From JAAKFL01 sp964629645 (GTDB lineage Bacteria; Chlamydiota; Chlamydiia; Chlamydiales; SLFE01): a stretch of 24,469 bases of DNA. How positions within the stretch are numbered: position 1 is the stretch's first letter; each line of letters opens with the position of its first letter. The stretch covers positions 1-24,469 of the forward strand of contig CAZVSU010000038.1 in assembly GCA_964629645.1 (NCBI GenBank), given 5' to 3'. Under the pieces are notes generated by a model. That model was not told the origin of the DNA and searched no databases. It worked only from the letters and a program-made list of their open reading frames with translations. Below are positions 1-7,778 of this stretch, one piece after another. A program made the position numbers and the translations under genes.

Positions 1-641
1 GGCGTACTCTCACCCTCGACCATCGGCGGGGTAGTACTCTCACAGTCGCCTCGGTCTATTAGATTGCCGTTGTCCTCAGCATAGTTATCCAAGACCATTG
101 TGAGATCACTCGCGGTATTAACCTGTATACCGGTATACCTCGTCGTTCCACTCCTCACCTCAGTGTTACAATTACGAATCGTGTTCCCCGCTACCCGACA
201 CCTGTCACCTTCGACCTCGATCACGTTACAGCCCTGTACACTATCGAAGTTAAGATTCAACGCGGCGCACCCACTTCCCGCCAGGTAAATACCCTTCCCG
301 GTAATCGTCACTCCCTCATTCCCGAGAGACCGTAACGAACAACCGGTATCAACACTCAGCACGGAATCCAAGGAAACAGTCCCACCACAAAGGACAACAT
401 CCGTATACGTCCCAAAGAGAGCACTCAAGGCAACCTCATCCGAGGAACCCGCCGGATTATAGAAATACGTCCCACCGATATCGAAGTTCCATGGGCCTTT
501 CAAGGTAAGCGTCGGCGAACTGTCCCTCCGAAAGTCGCCCCATTCGAACGCCTCATACGGGAACTTATATACATTCTCCTCAAGATACCGGCCCGTTCCG
601 GGCCTCTGTTGCGGCCGTAGTCCTTCACCCTCCTTGGGCAT
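1..641 (-). CDS. Beta-helix tail spike/fibre protein (partial, runs off left edge)
   Basis: An open frame starts at an ATG (641-639) that overlaps the end of the upstream lipoprotein gene and stays open for 213 codons to the window edge, so its C-terminus is missing. A GAGGAGG ribosome site lies about nine bases before the ATG. From about residue 90 the translation is rich in Gly, Asn, Cys, Val and Thr with short strand-turn repeats (for example GCNVIEVEGDRCRVAGNTI), the pattern of a right-handed parallel beta-helix as in phage tail spikes and pectate-lyase-like proteins. As the last visible gene of the virion operon it probably binds or degrades host surface polysaccharide. No catalytic residues can be assigned from this fragment. 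The fold is inferred from the repeat pattern only. Confidence 0.72.
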   Translation of the reverse strand, partial: MPKEGEGLRPQQRPGTGRYLEENVYKFPYEAFEWGDFRRDSSPTLTLKGPWNFDIGGTYFYNPAGSSDEVALSALFGTYTDVVLCGGTVSLDSVLSVDTGCSLRSLGNEGVTITGKGIYLAGSGCAALNLNFDSVQGCNVIEVEGDRCRVAGNTIRNCNTEVRSGTTRYTGIQVNTASDLTMVLDNYAEDNGNLIDRGDCESTTPPMVEGEST

Positions 642-1056
642 ACTCTACCGCCTCCTCATACGACCGTTCCCACAAAAGCGTTCCAGGCTCCTCTCCATAC
701 CACGTATGATGACTCGTCGAGTCATACCACACATTACCAACTCGGACCAACGCGTGCGCTCCCTCATGCATATACTCTCGTCCGGTACAGTTCAAGATTT
801 CCTTCGGATACTTGATCTTCTCATACACGCACACGAACGAACCTTCCATCCCGGAAGCGATCAACAACGCAAAGTCCTCACAATCGCCGGTCCTCAACCG
901 ATACGTCTCCTCGGGCGTCTGCCACTCGTCTTCCTCATCAGCCACGTACTCCACATTCTCCAAGACCCACTCACGAGTAACCATAATACGGTCGTCTTCA
1001 CCAGGACTGAACGAAAGCGAACAACCGACAAGTAGTAAACACACAATCCATCTCAT
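625..1056 (-). CDS. Transglutaminase-like cysteine peptidase lipoprotein
   Basis: A 143-residue protein with a signal peptide ending in a lipobox (LLVGC, Cys12), so it is probably exported and lipid-anchored. The core carries the papain/transglutaminase-like triad: Cys59 in TGDCEDFALL, His101 in GAHALVRV and Asp112 in WYDST, in the order and spacing of small bacterial transglutaminase-like cysteine proteinases. It could cleave peptide or isopeptide bonds at the cell surface or in the wall. Its start overlaps the stop of the fibre-like gene upstream (ATGA), and the spike gene starts inside its last codons, so all three are probably co-translated. A lipoprotein peptidase within an adsorption module is unusual. 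It may act in superinfection exclusion, lysis or wall penetration; which of these cannot be decided here. Confidence 0.85.
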   Translation of the reverse strand: MRWIVCLLLVGCSLSFSPGEDDRIMVTREWVLENVEYVADEEDEWQTPEETYRLRTGDCEDFALLIASGMEGSFVCVYEKIKYPKEILNCTGREYMHEGAHALVRVGNVWYDSTSHHTWYGEEPGTLLWERSYEEAVEYAQGG

Positions 1057-2123
1057 AGCACGTCCCTATACGGTAAGCGTATCTCAGCCGAATAACGACT
1101 TGTAGACCCGCAGGGAAAATGAAGCACACTCCTGCCTTCCGCCCGGAATGTCGGAGGAAATCGAAGATACTCGTGGTTTAAAGAAGAACTTAGCAAGGTA
1201 GTAATCTCAGTATGGGATTCGTCCGAGTTGAGTTTTAAAGCATGAAGACGACTATCTGTTGACGATATAGCGTAAATTGGATAAGAAGAATCATCCATTA
1301 TATAGATTATGCCGAATGCACTAGATTTGTAGTCTAAGTCCCACATTTTATCTATAGAATCCGTTAAAAGTGCTAAGTATTCCCCACCGCCTCCTGCGTC
1401 TGAATATCTCAAATATCTTGTACCACTGTACGAATAAGAAGAAGGGACCGTCTTTATGTCTGTTCGAGCACCGCCTCCAAGGGGAACATAGAAGCACTGC
1501 GAACCAACACTCGTCAAACCGGAGATGGAAGCATAAACATTTGTTCCGTCACACCCAATACCAACCCACCTAAGAGTACTCGAAAAAGAAAGGTCCGCGC
1601 TATAAAGTTGAGTACAAGACTCATCGAGTGCCATTTTAATAATCTCAACAGAAACATTCGATACTGACGTATGATCCGTATCATCTCCGACAACAACAAG
1701 AAAAAGAACAAAATTATCATACAAAGTTGCGGCTGTGCGAACAATCTTCTCATAAGTAACACTATACGCTTGAACAGTAGTAACAACATTAGTAGAGAAG
1801 TTTATTTTTCTGATCTCCACGTTTCCCGCGAGACCTACAGCAAAATAACCATATCCATTATAAGGAACGATTTTCGATGGACACCCACTCTTGTGGTATG
1901 TAGATTGATTTGGAGGGTCATCTTCAACATAGATAGTAGAATAATTGTCCGTAAGAACCCAATAGGTTCCGTTCCAAACCCATGTATAATACTTTCCTCC
2001 AACCAAGTCGTATGGAGGAACGAATTCACCCATTACAGGAACAACCGGAGGACCGGTAAACGCAAGATTATTCTTAATATAGGTATACGTATCGTCGTCA
2101 CGAAGGTCCATAAGGAAAGACAT
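1053..2123 (-). CDS. Beta-rich fibre/receptor-binding-like virion protein
   Basis: 356 residues, unrecognised at family level. The sequence is almost entirely short beta strands separated by Gly/Ser/Asp turns, with recurring blade-like units (YFAVGLAGNVEIRKINF, NFVLFLVVVGDD, YPIYAISSTDSRLHALKL) that resemble a beta-propeller. It lies between a fibre-like gene (stop overlaps its start, TGATG) and the lipoprotein peptidase gene, in the distal part of the virion operon where host-recognition proteins usually sit. By eye the gene is clearly richer in A+T than its neighbours, with long AT stretches between about 1150 and 2030. This fits a host-range module swapped in by recombination. Function is inferred from position and fold pattern. 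Confidence 0.7.
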   Translation of the reverse strand: MSFLMDLRDDDTYTYIKNNLAFTGPPVVPVMGEFVPPYDLVGGKYYTWVWNGTYWVLTDNYSTIYVEDDPPNQSTYHKSGCPSKIVPYNGYGYFAVGLAGNVEIRKINFSTNVVTTVQAYSVTYEKIVRTAATLYDNFVLFLVVVGDDTDHTSVSNVSVEIIKMALDESCTQLYSADLSFSSTLRWVGIGCDGTNVYASISGLTSVGSQCFYVPLGGGARTDIKTVPSSYSYSGTRYLRYSDAGGGGEYLALLTDSIDKMWDLDYKSSAFGIIYIMDDSSYPIYAISSTDSRLHALKLNSDESHTEITTLLSSSLNHEYLRFPPTFRAEGRSVLHFPCGSTSRYSAEIRLPYRDVL

Positions 2124-2791
2124 CAGCCGAGCCTCACATCCACGGACACCGACAAGTCGGCACCGGCCACGGTACTTCCCACCTGGTTGATATCAAACGT
2201 AAGGTACTCGTCAGCATCCAAGTCGGCGGCAGTACTCACGAACGTCGTCGTATTCGCCGCACTATCACTCGGCTCAATATCCAACGAACTCCCGGTAATA
2301 CTTGTCGTTCCGTTCTTATTCAAATCAATGTCAAGACTTGTTCCCGTCGGCACAGTCCCAACCCTCGCACTCACCTTCTTAATCGTACATCCATACGGAA
2401 AGATGATCGGCGGCACAAGGTTCGTCCCAACCGACAATGTTCCTTGTATCGAGACCCGAGCAATATAGCGTACCATACCGGCGAACTCACTCCCGGTATA
2501 CACATACATAAGATCACTACTTGAGTCCACCCACACACGACCGGCATCATTACTATCGAGGGCAATCAACCCGCTCGGTCTGTTCGACGGCTCACTCCCG
2601 GCATAGTACGCCTTAAGAGACCCACTTGCGTGCTCTCCGTGCCGTGCCTGGCTCGCGGAGTCCATGTAGTGTTCCTGCTCCAACCGCTCGACGAACGCCT
2701 CTCTCGTGTGCCGTATCGCGTTATCACCATCCCTCAGATCATCCGAACCCGCAGGCTGTGCTTCCCATGTACTATTAACAGTTATATCCAT
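2123..2791 (-). CDS. Tail-associated virion protein, fibre-like
   Basis: 222 residues. The N-terminal 60 residues (TWEAQPAGSDDLRDGDNAIRHTRE onward) resemble the start of many phage fibre or appendage proteins, where an acidic helical N-terminus anchors to the virion and is followed by a short segment describing a displayed strand domain. Residues 70-105 carry GLIALDSNDAGRVWVDS and LMYVYTGSEF, a pattern often seen in collar or fibre proteins. The C-terminal 110 residues are beta-rich with many Thr, Ser, Val and Asp and may form a jelly-roll-like distal domain. The start ATG overlaps the adaptor gene's stop (TAATG). It is probably a fibre or baseplate component; no enzymatic motif is visible. 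Confidence 0.7.
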   Translation of the reverse strand: MDITVNSTWEAQPAGSDDLRDGDNAIRHTREAFVERLEQEHYMDSASQARHGEHASGSLKAYYAGSEPSNRPSGLIALDSNDAGRVWVDSSSDLMYVYTGSEFAGMVRYIARVSIQGTLSVGTNLVPPIIFPYGCTIKKVSARVGTVPTGTSLDIDLNKNGTTSITGSSLDIEPSDSAANTTTFVSTAADLDADEYLTFDINQVGSTVAGADLSVSVDVRLG

Positions 2792-3738
2792 TAGTCCTCC
2801 GTCGGAGAGAGCACGGTCAACGTTCCAAGCTCTCTCTCATACTGCATCTCGAACGACTGCTTGGTCGTCTCCATAAAATCAATCAAGTCCCGCTTCGTCG
2901 CATACGCCTCAGTGAACTCTCCTTGCCAGTGACGACCCCACCACAACGCATACAACAAGATACCCTCATGCCATATATTCGGCACGTCCGGCTCATCATC
3001 CTTCGTCGTTAGTTCACTCGGTTGTTTGTAGTACTCCATCTGGTACCACCTCGCGGCATCCGGCACCACATCAAAGTAAATCGCGTTTCCATAAAAGTAG
3101 TAACTACTCGGAGTACCCGTCTCGGTCAAACTCCCGGCATAGTTCTGTGACCTATTCGCTTGCCCTAATACCTGCTCATCCTCAAGATCGGTCACCTTCA
3201 GCACAACACCGAAGTCCTCGGTCGGATCGAGCACAAGATTATCTCCGGCGTCCGAGGCCCCGGAACCGACGAACTTCACAAACCGCTTCGAGAGGGTAAA
3301 GACCGTGTCGGAGTCGGGCGCAGTCGAGAAATCCTCCGCCGGTACCGCGTTCAAGGAGGAACCTGCATAGTCGGCGACAAACCGCGTCTGCCCTGACCCG
3401 GTGCCGCTATCAAGAGAAATTACCCAGTTATTATAATAGTCATCTACAGAAGAGAATCCGGCGGGAAGTACCAGCCCGCCTGCTGAACCGGAGGAAGCAG
3501 TATCTTCATACACAGTACTTTTAAAATTAACGGTAGCATACGCGGAAGGAAATCTCAACAAAGTCCCGTCACGGAACTTCCAACTCCAAACACGGTTATA
3601 CCCACGGTTGAGCCACTTCAGTATCCTGGCGAAACCGTCGGTAGAGGAGTCAACCGCTCCACTCGCGTCCGTCGGATCAATCATGGTGTCCTTATCTAAG
3701 GACTCCCATACCTCGGTCATCATATCTTCAACGGTCAC
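2791..3738 (-). CDS. Head-tail adaptor (neck) protein
   Basis: 315 residues. The best start is a GTG at 3738, six bases after a strong AAGGAG site; the ATGs further in are less well placed. The layout matches phage adaptor proteins that dock on the portal ring: an N-terminal helix (TVEDMMTEVWESL), a LKWLNRGYNRVWSWKFRDG segment typical of this group, a beta-rich insert (residues 70-215) containing the repeated strand motif VVLKVTDLEDEQVLG, then a C-terminal helical part (NIWHEGILLYALWWGRHWQGE ... FMETTKQSFEMQYERE). It lies downstream of the capsid genes and upstream of the fibre genes, where a neck protein is expected. The family assignment is by pattern and not verified by alignment. Confidence 0.72.
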   Translation of the reverse strand: MTVEDMMTEVWESLDKDTMIDPTDASGAVDSSTDGFARILKWLNRGYNRVWSWKFRDGTLLRFPSAYATVNFKSTVYEDTASSGSAGGLVLPAGFSSVDDYYNNWVISLDSGTGSGQTRFVADYAGSSLNAVPAEDFSTAPDSDTVFTLSKRFVKFVGSGASDAGDNLVLDPTEDFGVVLKVTDLEDEQVLGQANRSQNYAGSLTETGTPSSYYFYGNAIYFDVVPDAARWYQMEYYKQPSELTTKDDEPDVPNIWHEGILLYALWWGRHWQGEFTEAYATKRDLIDFMETTKQSFEMQYERELGTLTVLSPTED

Positions 3739-3741
3739 GGT

Positions 3742-3909
3742 CTACTCCTTCTTCTTTTTCTTCTTCTTCACATACCCACGATACGTCTCTCCATTCAAGA
3801 TACACACATGAACATACTCGTCCTTCTTAAGCCCGTGGTCCTTATCCGGCCCACTCACGGTACGAATCTTTCCACCGTTCTCCTTACACTTATCAAACGC
3901 CGCAGGCAT
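3742..3909 (-). CDS. Small lysine-tailed protein, unknown function
   Basis: A 55-residue gene that fills the space between the 94-residue virion gene and the adaptor gene. It starts at an ATG (3909-3907) reading MPAAFDKCKENGGKIRT and stops three bases before the adaptor's GTG. The middle (KKDEYVHVCILNGETYRGYVK) looks like a small beta-barrel or SH3-like fold, and the protein ends in seven lysines and a glutamate. The lysine run is encoded by AAG/AAA codons whose tail also supplies the adaptor's AAGGAG ribosome site. Tiny KGxEYVHVxILxGE-type proteins are common in metagenomic phage head modules, but I cannot name a family. Confidence rests on tight spacing, codon pattern and coupling. Confidence 0.7.
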   Translation of the reverse strand: MPAAFDKCKENGGKIRTVSGPDKDHGLKKDEYVHVCILNGETYRGYVKKKKKKKE

Positions 3910-3923
3910 CTTACTTACCTCAA

Positions 3924-4208
3924 CTATTTAAGATACACATACAGTTGACCTGCATCAAGCGCGCTCACGCTCAACCCGTCAATTACCTTCGGTGGGTCAA
4001 ACTTGAGTTCCAAGTTACATCCGCTCGACCCGGCAATCGTATCAACCAACGTCACCGACGAATCATAGTTATGTACAACCAGGTCATCATCCGCTCCGGT
4101 ATTACCGGCCCACAACAGACTCCTTACCCATAACTTCTTATCCCAGGTCGTCGGTGCCCCGGAGAAGATCACCACATTACTCGTACTATTATATATCGTC
4201 CCGGCCAT
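3924..4208 (-). CDS. Small virion protein, unknown function
   Basis: 94 residues, starting MAGTIYNSTSNVVIF. The sequence is beta-rich, has no charged clusters, and contains the segments KLWVRSLLWAG, DLVVHNYDSS and LYVYLK at its end. The pattern of a short strand-rich protein with a -VHN-SS--LVDTIAGS- core fits small head- or tail-decorating proteins. It sits between a zinc-type small gene (four bases upstream) and the lysine-tailed small gene (14 bases downstream) in the virion operon. No enzymatic residues are evident, and its exact role is unknown. Confidence 0.68.
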   Translation of the reverse strand: MAGTIYNSTSNVVIFSGAPTTWDKKLWVRSLLWAGNTGADDDLVVHNYDSSVTLVDTIAGSSGCNLELKFDPPKVIDGLSVSALDAGQLYVYLK

Positions 4209-4212
4209 ACTC

Positions 4213-4470
4213 TTATCCTACCTTTTGTTTTCTCGCCCTACGGGTCTCCTCTCGCTCTCTCATCCGAATCCCGTAGATATCCTTATAACACCCACAAGGA
4301 ACTCCATACGCCTTTCCTCTGAAGAACCTCGTCTTACTCCTCGGATAATTAAACGAGCACTGAGAACAACGGTACCACTCTTCCCACGTCCTCGGGCCTT
4401 TCGTCCCGTCAACATAGTACGTATACGCGGTACCGTTTATTATCTCAGTCTTACTTTCCTGGCGACCCAT
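4213..4470 (-). CDS. Small zinc-binding-type virion operon protein
   Basis: 85 residues, unrecognised family. It carries two cysteine pairs, CSQC (about residues 35-38) and CGC (about 59-61), flanked by basic and aromatic residues, which suggests a single zinc ribbon. The C-terminal 20 residues are a strongly basic helix (RMREREETRRARKQK) that could bind nucleic acid or the inner capsid surface. Its ATG overlaps the stop of the upstream 102-residue gene (TAATG), so it is probably translationally coupled within the operon. Zinc coordination is inferred from cysteine spacing only. Confidence 0.72.
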   Translation of the reverse strand: MGRQESKTEIINGTAYTYYVDGTKGPRTWEEWYRCSQCSFNYPRSKTRFFRGKAYGVPCGCYKDIYGIRMREREETRRARKQKVG

Positions 4471-4778
4471 TACGCGTCCTTATCAGCTACAACACCCAGC
4501 ACGGTATACGCGCTGTAATCCACAGTCCCACCACTCGGTGCGGCCAGCACTCCCGTGGAGACATCAACCCCACTGGAGATCAAGTCAACAGCTGTGGTCA
4601 ACAGTCCACTCGTATCAAGTTGAAAAGCAATCGCTTGCTTTAACTGATCATCGGGACTCAACGTGAACCCGACTCCACTCACCGTTACATCCGTGGCGGA
4701 CGTCGGACCGGGACAGAGGAACACCCTCATATTCGTCCCGCCAAAAAAATGCGTCGCTCCCGGAGTTGGTCTACTCAT
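4470..4778 (-). CDS. Small virion protein next to the capsid gene
   Basis: 102 residues, starting MSRPTPGATHFFGGTNMRVFLCPG after a good AGGAGG site. The sequence is rich in Gly, Ser, Thr, Val and Asp with alternating strand patterns (ATDVTVSGVGFTLSP, TVLGVVADKDA) and no catalytic signature. It follows the major capsid gene by 12 bases. Proteins of this size and composition just after the capsid gene are often head-completion or minor tail components, but no family is recognised. It may be a tail-hub or decoration element. Confidence 0.65.
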   Translation of the reverse strand: MSRPTPGATHFFGGTNMRVFLCPGPTSATDVTVSGVGFTLSPDDQLKQAIAFQLDTSGLLTTAVDLISSGVDVSTGVLAAPSGGTVDYSAYTVLGVVADKDA

Positions 4779-4790
4779 GTCGTCCTCCTC

Positions 4791-5690
4791 TTAGGTGGCG
4801 TTCGCGCCATAGACTCCACGATAGTTCCAGAAATCGGTCGTAAACCGCATAGACGCTTTAAACAAAGCATTCCCGGTATTAAAGTCGTCCATATTCTGGA
4901 AAGCCAACGGCTTCCTTGTAATGAAACACAAGTCGTGGTCCTCACCCAAGACAAACCAATCGATACTCGAAGTAAGATAATGTCCGATAACAACCTGAAG
5001 TCCACTATCCTTCAACGTATTGATCTCGTTATCCGCACTGTACGGCTTATAGTCGCTCTGGAGTATTTCCTTAGCGACCCACCTCAACTGGTAGGGAATC
5101 ACAAGGTACTTCGGCACAACTTTAATCGGTATGTTCTTCTCATTAACAAGCCCGTCGAAGTAATCCAACGCGGTCTCAAGACTCGTCTGACTCAAACTAC
5201 TTGTCGTCAGATTATCAATCGTAGCACTCCCGTCAATCGTACTATGGTCGTTCGCACACAACGCCTTACCATCAATACCGCTGCGATACGTCGTGTTAAA
5301 CGCATTATTAAACATATCGAAGTACTCAAGTTCCTTCGTATACGCGGCGGACTTCCCGAGTTCCCTCGGAATATCCTTCAGGTGCCCCGTCAGGTCGTCA
5401 TCCCACATATTCTGTGTGATAGCAAACCCAAGAGCATAGTTCGTAAAGTACACCGTCTTACTATTCCCTTGCTCGGGACTTTCATACGGAGTAGCTCCAC
5501 CTTCACTGATTTCCTGCATCGCACCCAAACCGGTAATCTCACCCTTCTGGATGTAATTACTATCGTGGCTGTCCACCTTAGCGATCTTTGAGTACTCGTC
5601 CTCATGCCTCATATAGGAATCATAGAAGACCTCTTCGTAATCCTTACTTATTAGTTGGCTAAAGCCACCCGTTACTGCTATTCCAGGCAT
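4791..5690 (-). CDS. Major capsid protein, HK97 fold
   Basis: 299 residues, the main shell protein of the head. The N-terminus (GGFSQLISKDYEEVFYDSY) and the region GEITGLGAMQEISEGGATPYESPEQGNSKTVYF match the N-arm and E-loop of HK97-fold capsid proteins of the Mu gpT-like type. LGFAITQNMWDDD and KELEYFDMFNNAFN follow as in the spine and P-domain, then an NDHS insertion and a C-terminal A-domain-like part with IPIKVVPKYLVIPYQLRWVAKEIL and FLITRKPLAFQ-type strands. It starts at an ATG after GGGGGAT and lies directly downstream of the decoration gene. Size and order (portal, scaffold, decoration, capsid) support the call; the residue-level comparison is from memory of the family. Confidence 0.9.
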   Translation of the reverse strand: MPGIAVTGGFSQLISKDYEEVFYDSYMRHEDEYSKIAKVDSHDSNYIQKGEITGLGAMQEISEGGATPYESPEQGNSKTVYFTNYALGFAITQNMWDDDLTGHLKDIPRELGKSAAYTKELEYFDMFNNAFNTTYRSGIDGKALCANDHSTIDGSATIDNLTTSSLSQTSLETALDYFDGLVNEKNIPIKVVPKYLVIPYQLRWVAKEILQSDYKPYSADNEINTLKDSGLQVVIGHYLTSSIDWFVLGEDHDLCFITRKPLAFQNMDDFNTGNALFKASMRFTTDFWNYRGVYGANAT

Positions 5691-5702
5691 CTTCTATCCC
5701 CC

Positions 5703-6161
5703 TTATCCTGCAAACTCACTGAGAGACCACACAAAGAGCACATTCGCGTGACTATCGTAGTCCTCACCATCTTTCAATCCCACAATACGAGCATGTCCCA
5801 AAGAACCACTGTCCGTATCGAGTTCCATATTACCGGTGGAGTTGGTCACATTCGCCGTTCCCCCGATATCTCCGCGCTGAATATCCCCTTGCGACTGACC
5901 GCTGAACACAGCAGTCGGTAACGCCGGATAGTAGACCACCTCGCCTCTCGCGGTGGCCTCCCCGGTAACATCCTCGCAGGCAACGCCCACGATACCGGAG
6001 CAACTCACCGAGGCAACGGTCAAGTCCCCGGAGTCCCACTGGAGCGCGTCCCCGGCAGTAATATCCGTGGCGCACTTCGTCGGTCCTTCTTTCAACGCGA
6101 TCACATTTCCGTCCATAGTCTTCTCAAACTGAAAACCATGCGGATTGTCGGTATTAGCCAT
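5703..6161 (-). CDS. Head decoration / capsid-stabilising protein
   Basis: 152 residues with a CAGGAGG ribosome site seven bases before the ATG. The pattern MANTDNPHGFQFEKTMDGN ... CATDITAGDALQWDSGDLTVASVSCSGIVGVACEDVTGEATARGEVVYYPA is that of small beta-sandwich proteins encoded beside phage capsid genes (DUF2190-like decoration proteins), which coat and cement the head surface. The C-terminal half has the strand LGHARIVGLKDGEDYDSHANVLFVWSL. It directly precedes the major capsid gene, 12 bases apart, in the same order as many head modules. A decoration role is therefore likely; the precise family should be treated as provisional. Confidence 0.75.
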   Translation of the reverse strand: MANTDNPHGFQFEKTMDGNVIALKEGPTKCATDITAGDALQWDSGDLTVASVSCSGIVGVACEDVTGEATARGEVVYYPALPTAVFSGQSQGDIQRGDIGGTANVTNSTGNMELDTDSGSLGHARIVGLKDGEDYDSHANVLFVWSLSEFAG

Positions 6162-6234
6162 TATCTACCTCCTGACCTAAGCGTTCGTTGTAAGAGCTTA
6201 CCACTCTTGTCCCTGACTTCTCTCTTCATCTCTC

Positions 6235-6918
6235 TCACTCCTCAAACGTCTCAACGGAATGCTTCCCGCTCAGCCTCCGGCTCCGATCCTTCACATAGTC
6301 CTTGAAGTCTTCCTTTCCTCGTCCGATCCGATACCTACTCTTAAGTTCGGCCGCCTGCTGTATCTCCTGCTGTACTCCCTTCTTGACCTTCATCGGAAAC
6401 AAATCAACTTCACCACTCCGGTCCTTCACAACCCGATACCCCGAGGCATCCGCTCTCGTCCCGGGCACCCTCTCGGCCACAGCATCATCATCCTTGATCC
6501 TCTCATACCCAAGTTCCCGAAAGCCTTCGATCTCGTCCTTCCGCTTAAACGTTATATGCACTCCGTCTTTATCCTGATCCTTCACCTTAATCTTATTCCT
6601 TGCCTGACCATCCAAAGGATCAATAATCTTTATACCGGAGTTTCCCTTCGTTCCGTCCGACTCCTCGAACTTCTCTCTCTGCACCTTCGCTTGCTCGGCC
6701 AGTACATAATTCGTAAAGTTGCCCCTACTCAATGCCCTGACCTCTTCATCTTCCAGTTCAAGGAACCGATCACTGTCAAACAGAAGTTCCGCTCCGTCTT
6801 TATCCAACTTTAGAACTTCCTCGACAGTGTTGTCAACGTCCACCCTATACGAACGCCCTTTCTCAGCCACCGGAGCGACCTCTTTCTTTACCTCCGTAGT
6901 CTTCTTCTTCTGTGCCAT
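6235..6918 (-). CDS. Highly charged head-module protein, unknown function
   Basis: 227 residues, dominated by Lys, Glu, Asp and Arg. It opens with a basic tail (AQKKKTTEVKKEVAP), followed by RSYRVDVDNTVEEVLKLD, a region that looks like a short beta-helix segment, then long charged helices up to KDRSRRLSGKHSVETFEE. No enzymatic motif or membrane segment is seen. It lies between the scaffold-like gene (two bases upstream, with a GGGAGG site in that gene's last codons) and the decoration gene, after a 73-base spacer with no gene or clear terminator. Position and charge suggest a head-assembly or internal head protein, but the family is not recognised. Confidence 0.7.
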   Translation of the reverse strand: MAQKKKTTEVKKEVAPVAEKGRSYRVDVDNTVEEVLKLDKDGAELLFDSDRFLELEDEEVRALSRGNFTNYVLAEQAKVQREKFEESDGTKGNSGIKIIDPLDGQARNKIKVKDQDKDGVHITFKRKDEIEGFRELGYERIKDDDAVAERVPGTRADASGYRVVKDRSGEVDLFPMKVKKGVQQEIQQAAELKSRYRIGRGKEDFKDYVKDRSRRLSGKHSVETFEE

Positions 6919-6920
6919 AC

Positions 6921-7778
6921 CTACTTACCTCCCTTACTCACATACCTAGCATATATCTCGGGATCAACGCCCTTCTTCTTCGCCGCCTGCTCGATCTCCG
7001 GGGTAATATATATCTTCTTACCCTTCTTACGGCTCACTCCCGTATTCGTCGTACTGCCCCCCTCGGTGTGAAACGACCCGGAAGACTTCTTACCCTCTTT
7101 ATTCTGTTCCATCATCTCCTTGACCTTCCGTTCGACCGTCTCATTGATGATCTCATCCTGGTGACGACCCTTGACTTCCTTATACGCATAGTCAACCACC
7201 TGCGGATTGTTCCTCACACTCTGGTCAAGCGAACCGATGTAGTCCTCGATCTCCTGCTGATACTTCTTATACGTCTCCTTGGTCTCATCATTCGTCCGAT
7301 AGAAGTCCTTCCGCATCTGTACCATATTTTGTCCGATCATTCTCTGAGTACCGGCATTCTTCCTCTGCCACCACTCATCGAGGACGCTCGCCGGGTCTTC
7401 CGAGAAGATTTCCTGATTAAGCCTCTTCCGAAACTCCTCGTCACTCTCTCCCTGCTGTTGCACCAAGTTCCCGTAGTTCGGCGTACTCGGCCTTTTCAAC
7501 TGCTCGGCCAACCCCTCAATACCTTCCTTCACGGCCTGAGCGGAGTCCGCCTTCTGATTAATATCCATCAACTTATCAACGATCTGTTTCTTACTCAGAC
7601 CCTTAAACTGCTCAGGTACGTCCTCCTCAACATCCTCAGACTTCTCCTCCTTGGGAACCTCATTCGTCTCCAACCTTACAACTTCAACATCATCGTCGTC
7701 TTCTTCCTCTTCAAAGTCCGGCATCTCATCACCAAACCATCGAAGAGTCATATCCTCAAACCTTCTATGTCTCGTCAT
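6921..7778 (-). CDS. Scaffold-like head assembly protein
   Basis: 285 residues from the ATG at 7778, which has a perfect AGGAGG six bases upstream; an upstream in-frame ATG at 7820 lacks such a site and would sit inside the previous gene. The N-terminal 60 residues are very acidic (EEEEDDDDVEVV). Then come long heptad-like charged helices (QIVDKLMDINQKADSAQAV, KETYKKYQQEIEDYIGSL, VERKVKEMMEQNKEGKK) and a basic C-terminus with a folded end (ITPEIEQAAKKKGVDPEIYARYV). Acidic, helical proteins between portal and capsid genes are usually internal scaffolds with a basic capsid-binding C-terminus, which fits here. Identification is by composition and position. Confidence 0.65.
   Translation of the reverse strand: MTRHRRFEDMTLRWFGDEMPDFEEEEDDDDVEVVRLETNEVPKEEKSEDVEEDVPEQFKGLSKKQIVDKLMDINQKADSAQAVKEGIEGLAEQLKRPSTPNYGNLVQQQGESDEEFRKRLNQEIFSEDPASVLDEWWQRKNAGTQRMIGQNMVQMRKDFYRTNDETKETYKKYQQEIEDYIGSLDQSVRNNPQVVDYAYKEVKGRHQDEIINETVERKVKEMMEQNKEGKKSSGSFHTEGGSTTNTGVSRKKGKKIYITPEIEQAAKKKGVDPEIYARYVSKGGK

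Noticed and set aside
125..138. A 14-base perfect palindrome GTATACCGGTATAC
   Set aside because: It falls in the coding region of the spike gene with no promoter context; a single palindrome of this length can arise by chance.
4749..5591. A 280-codon plus-strand open frame
   Set aside because: Antisense to the major capsid gene; Arg/Ile/Leu-rich, with no plausible domain or ribosome site.
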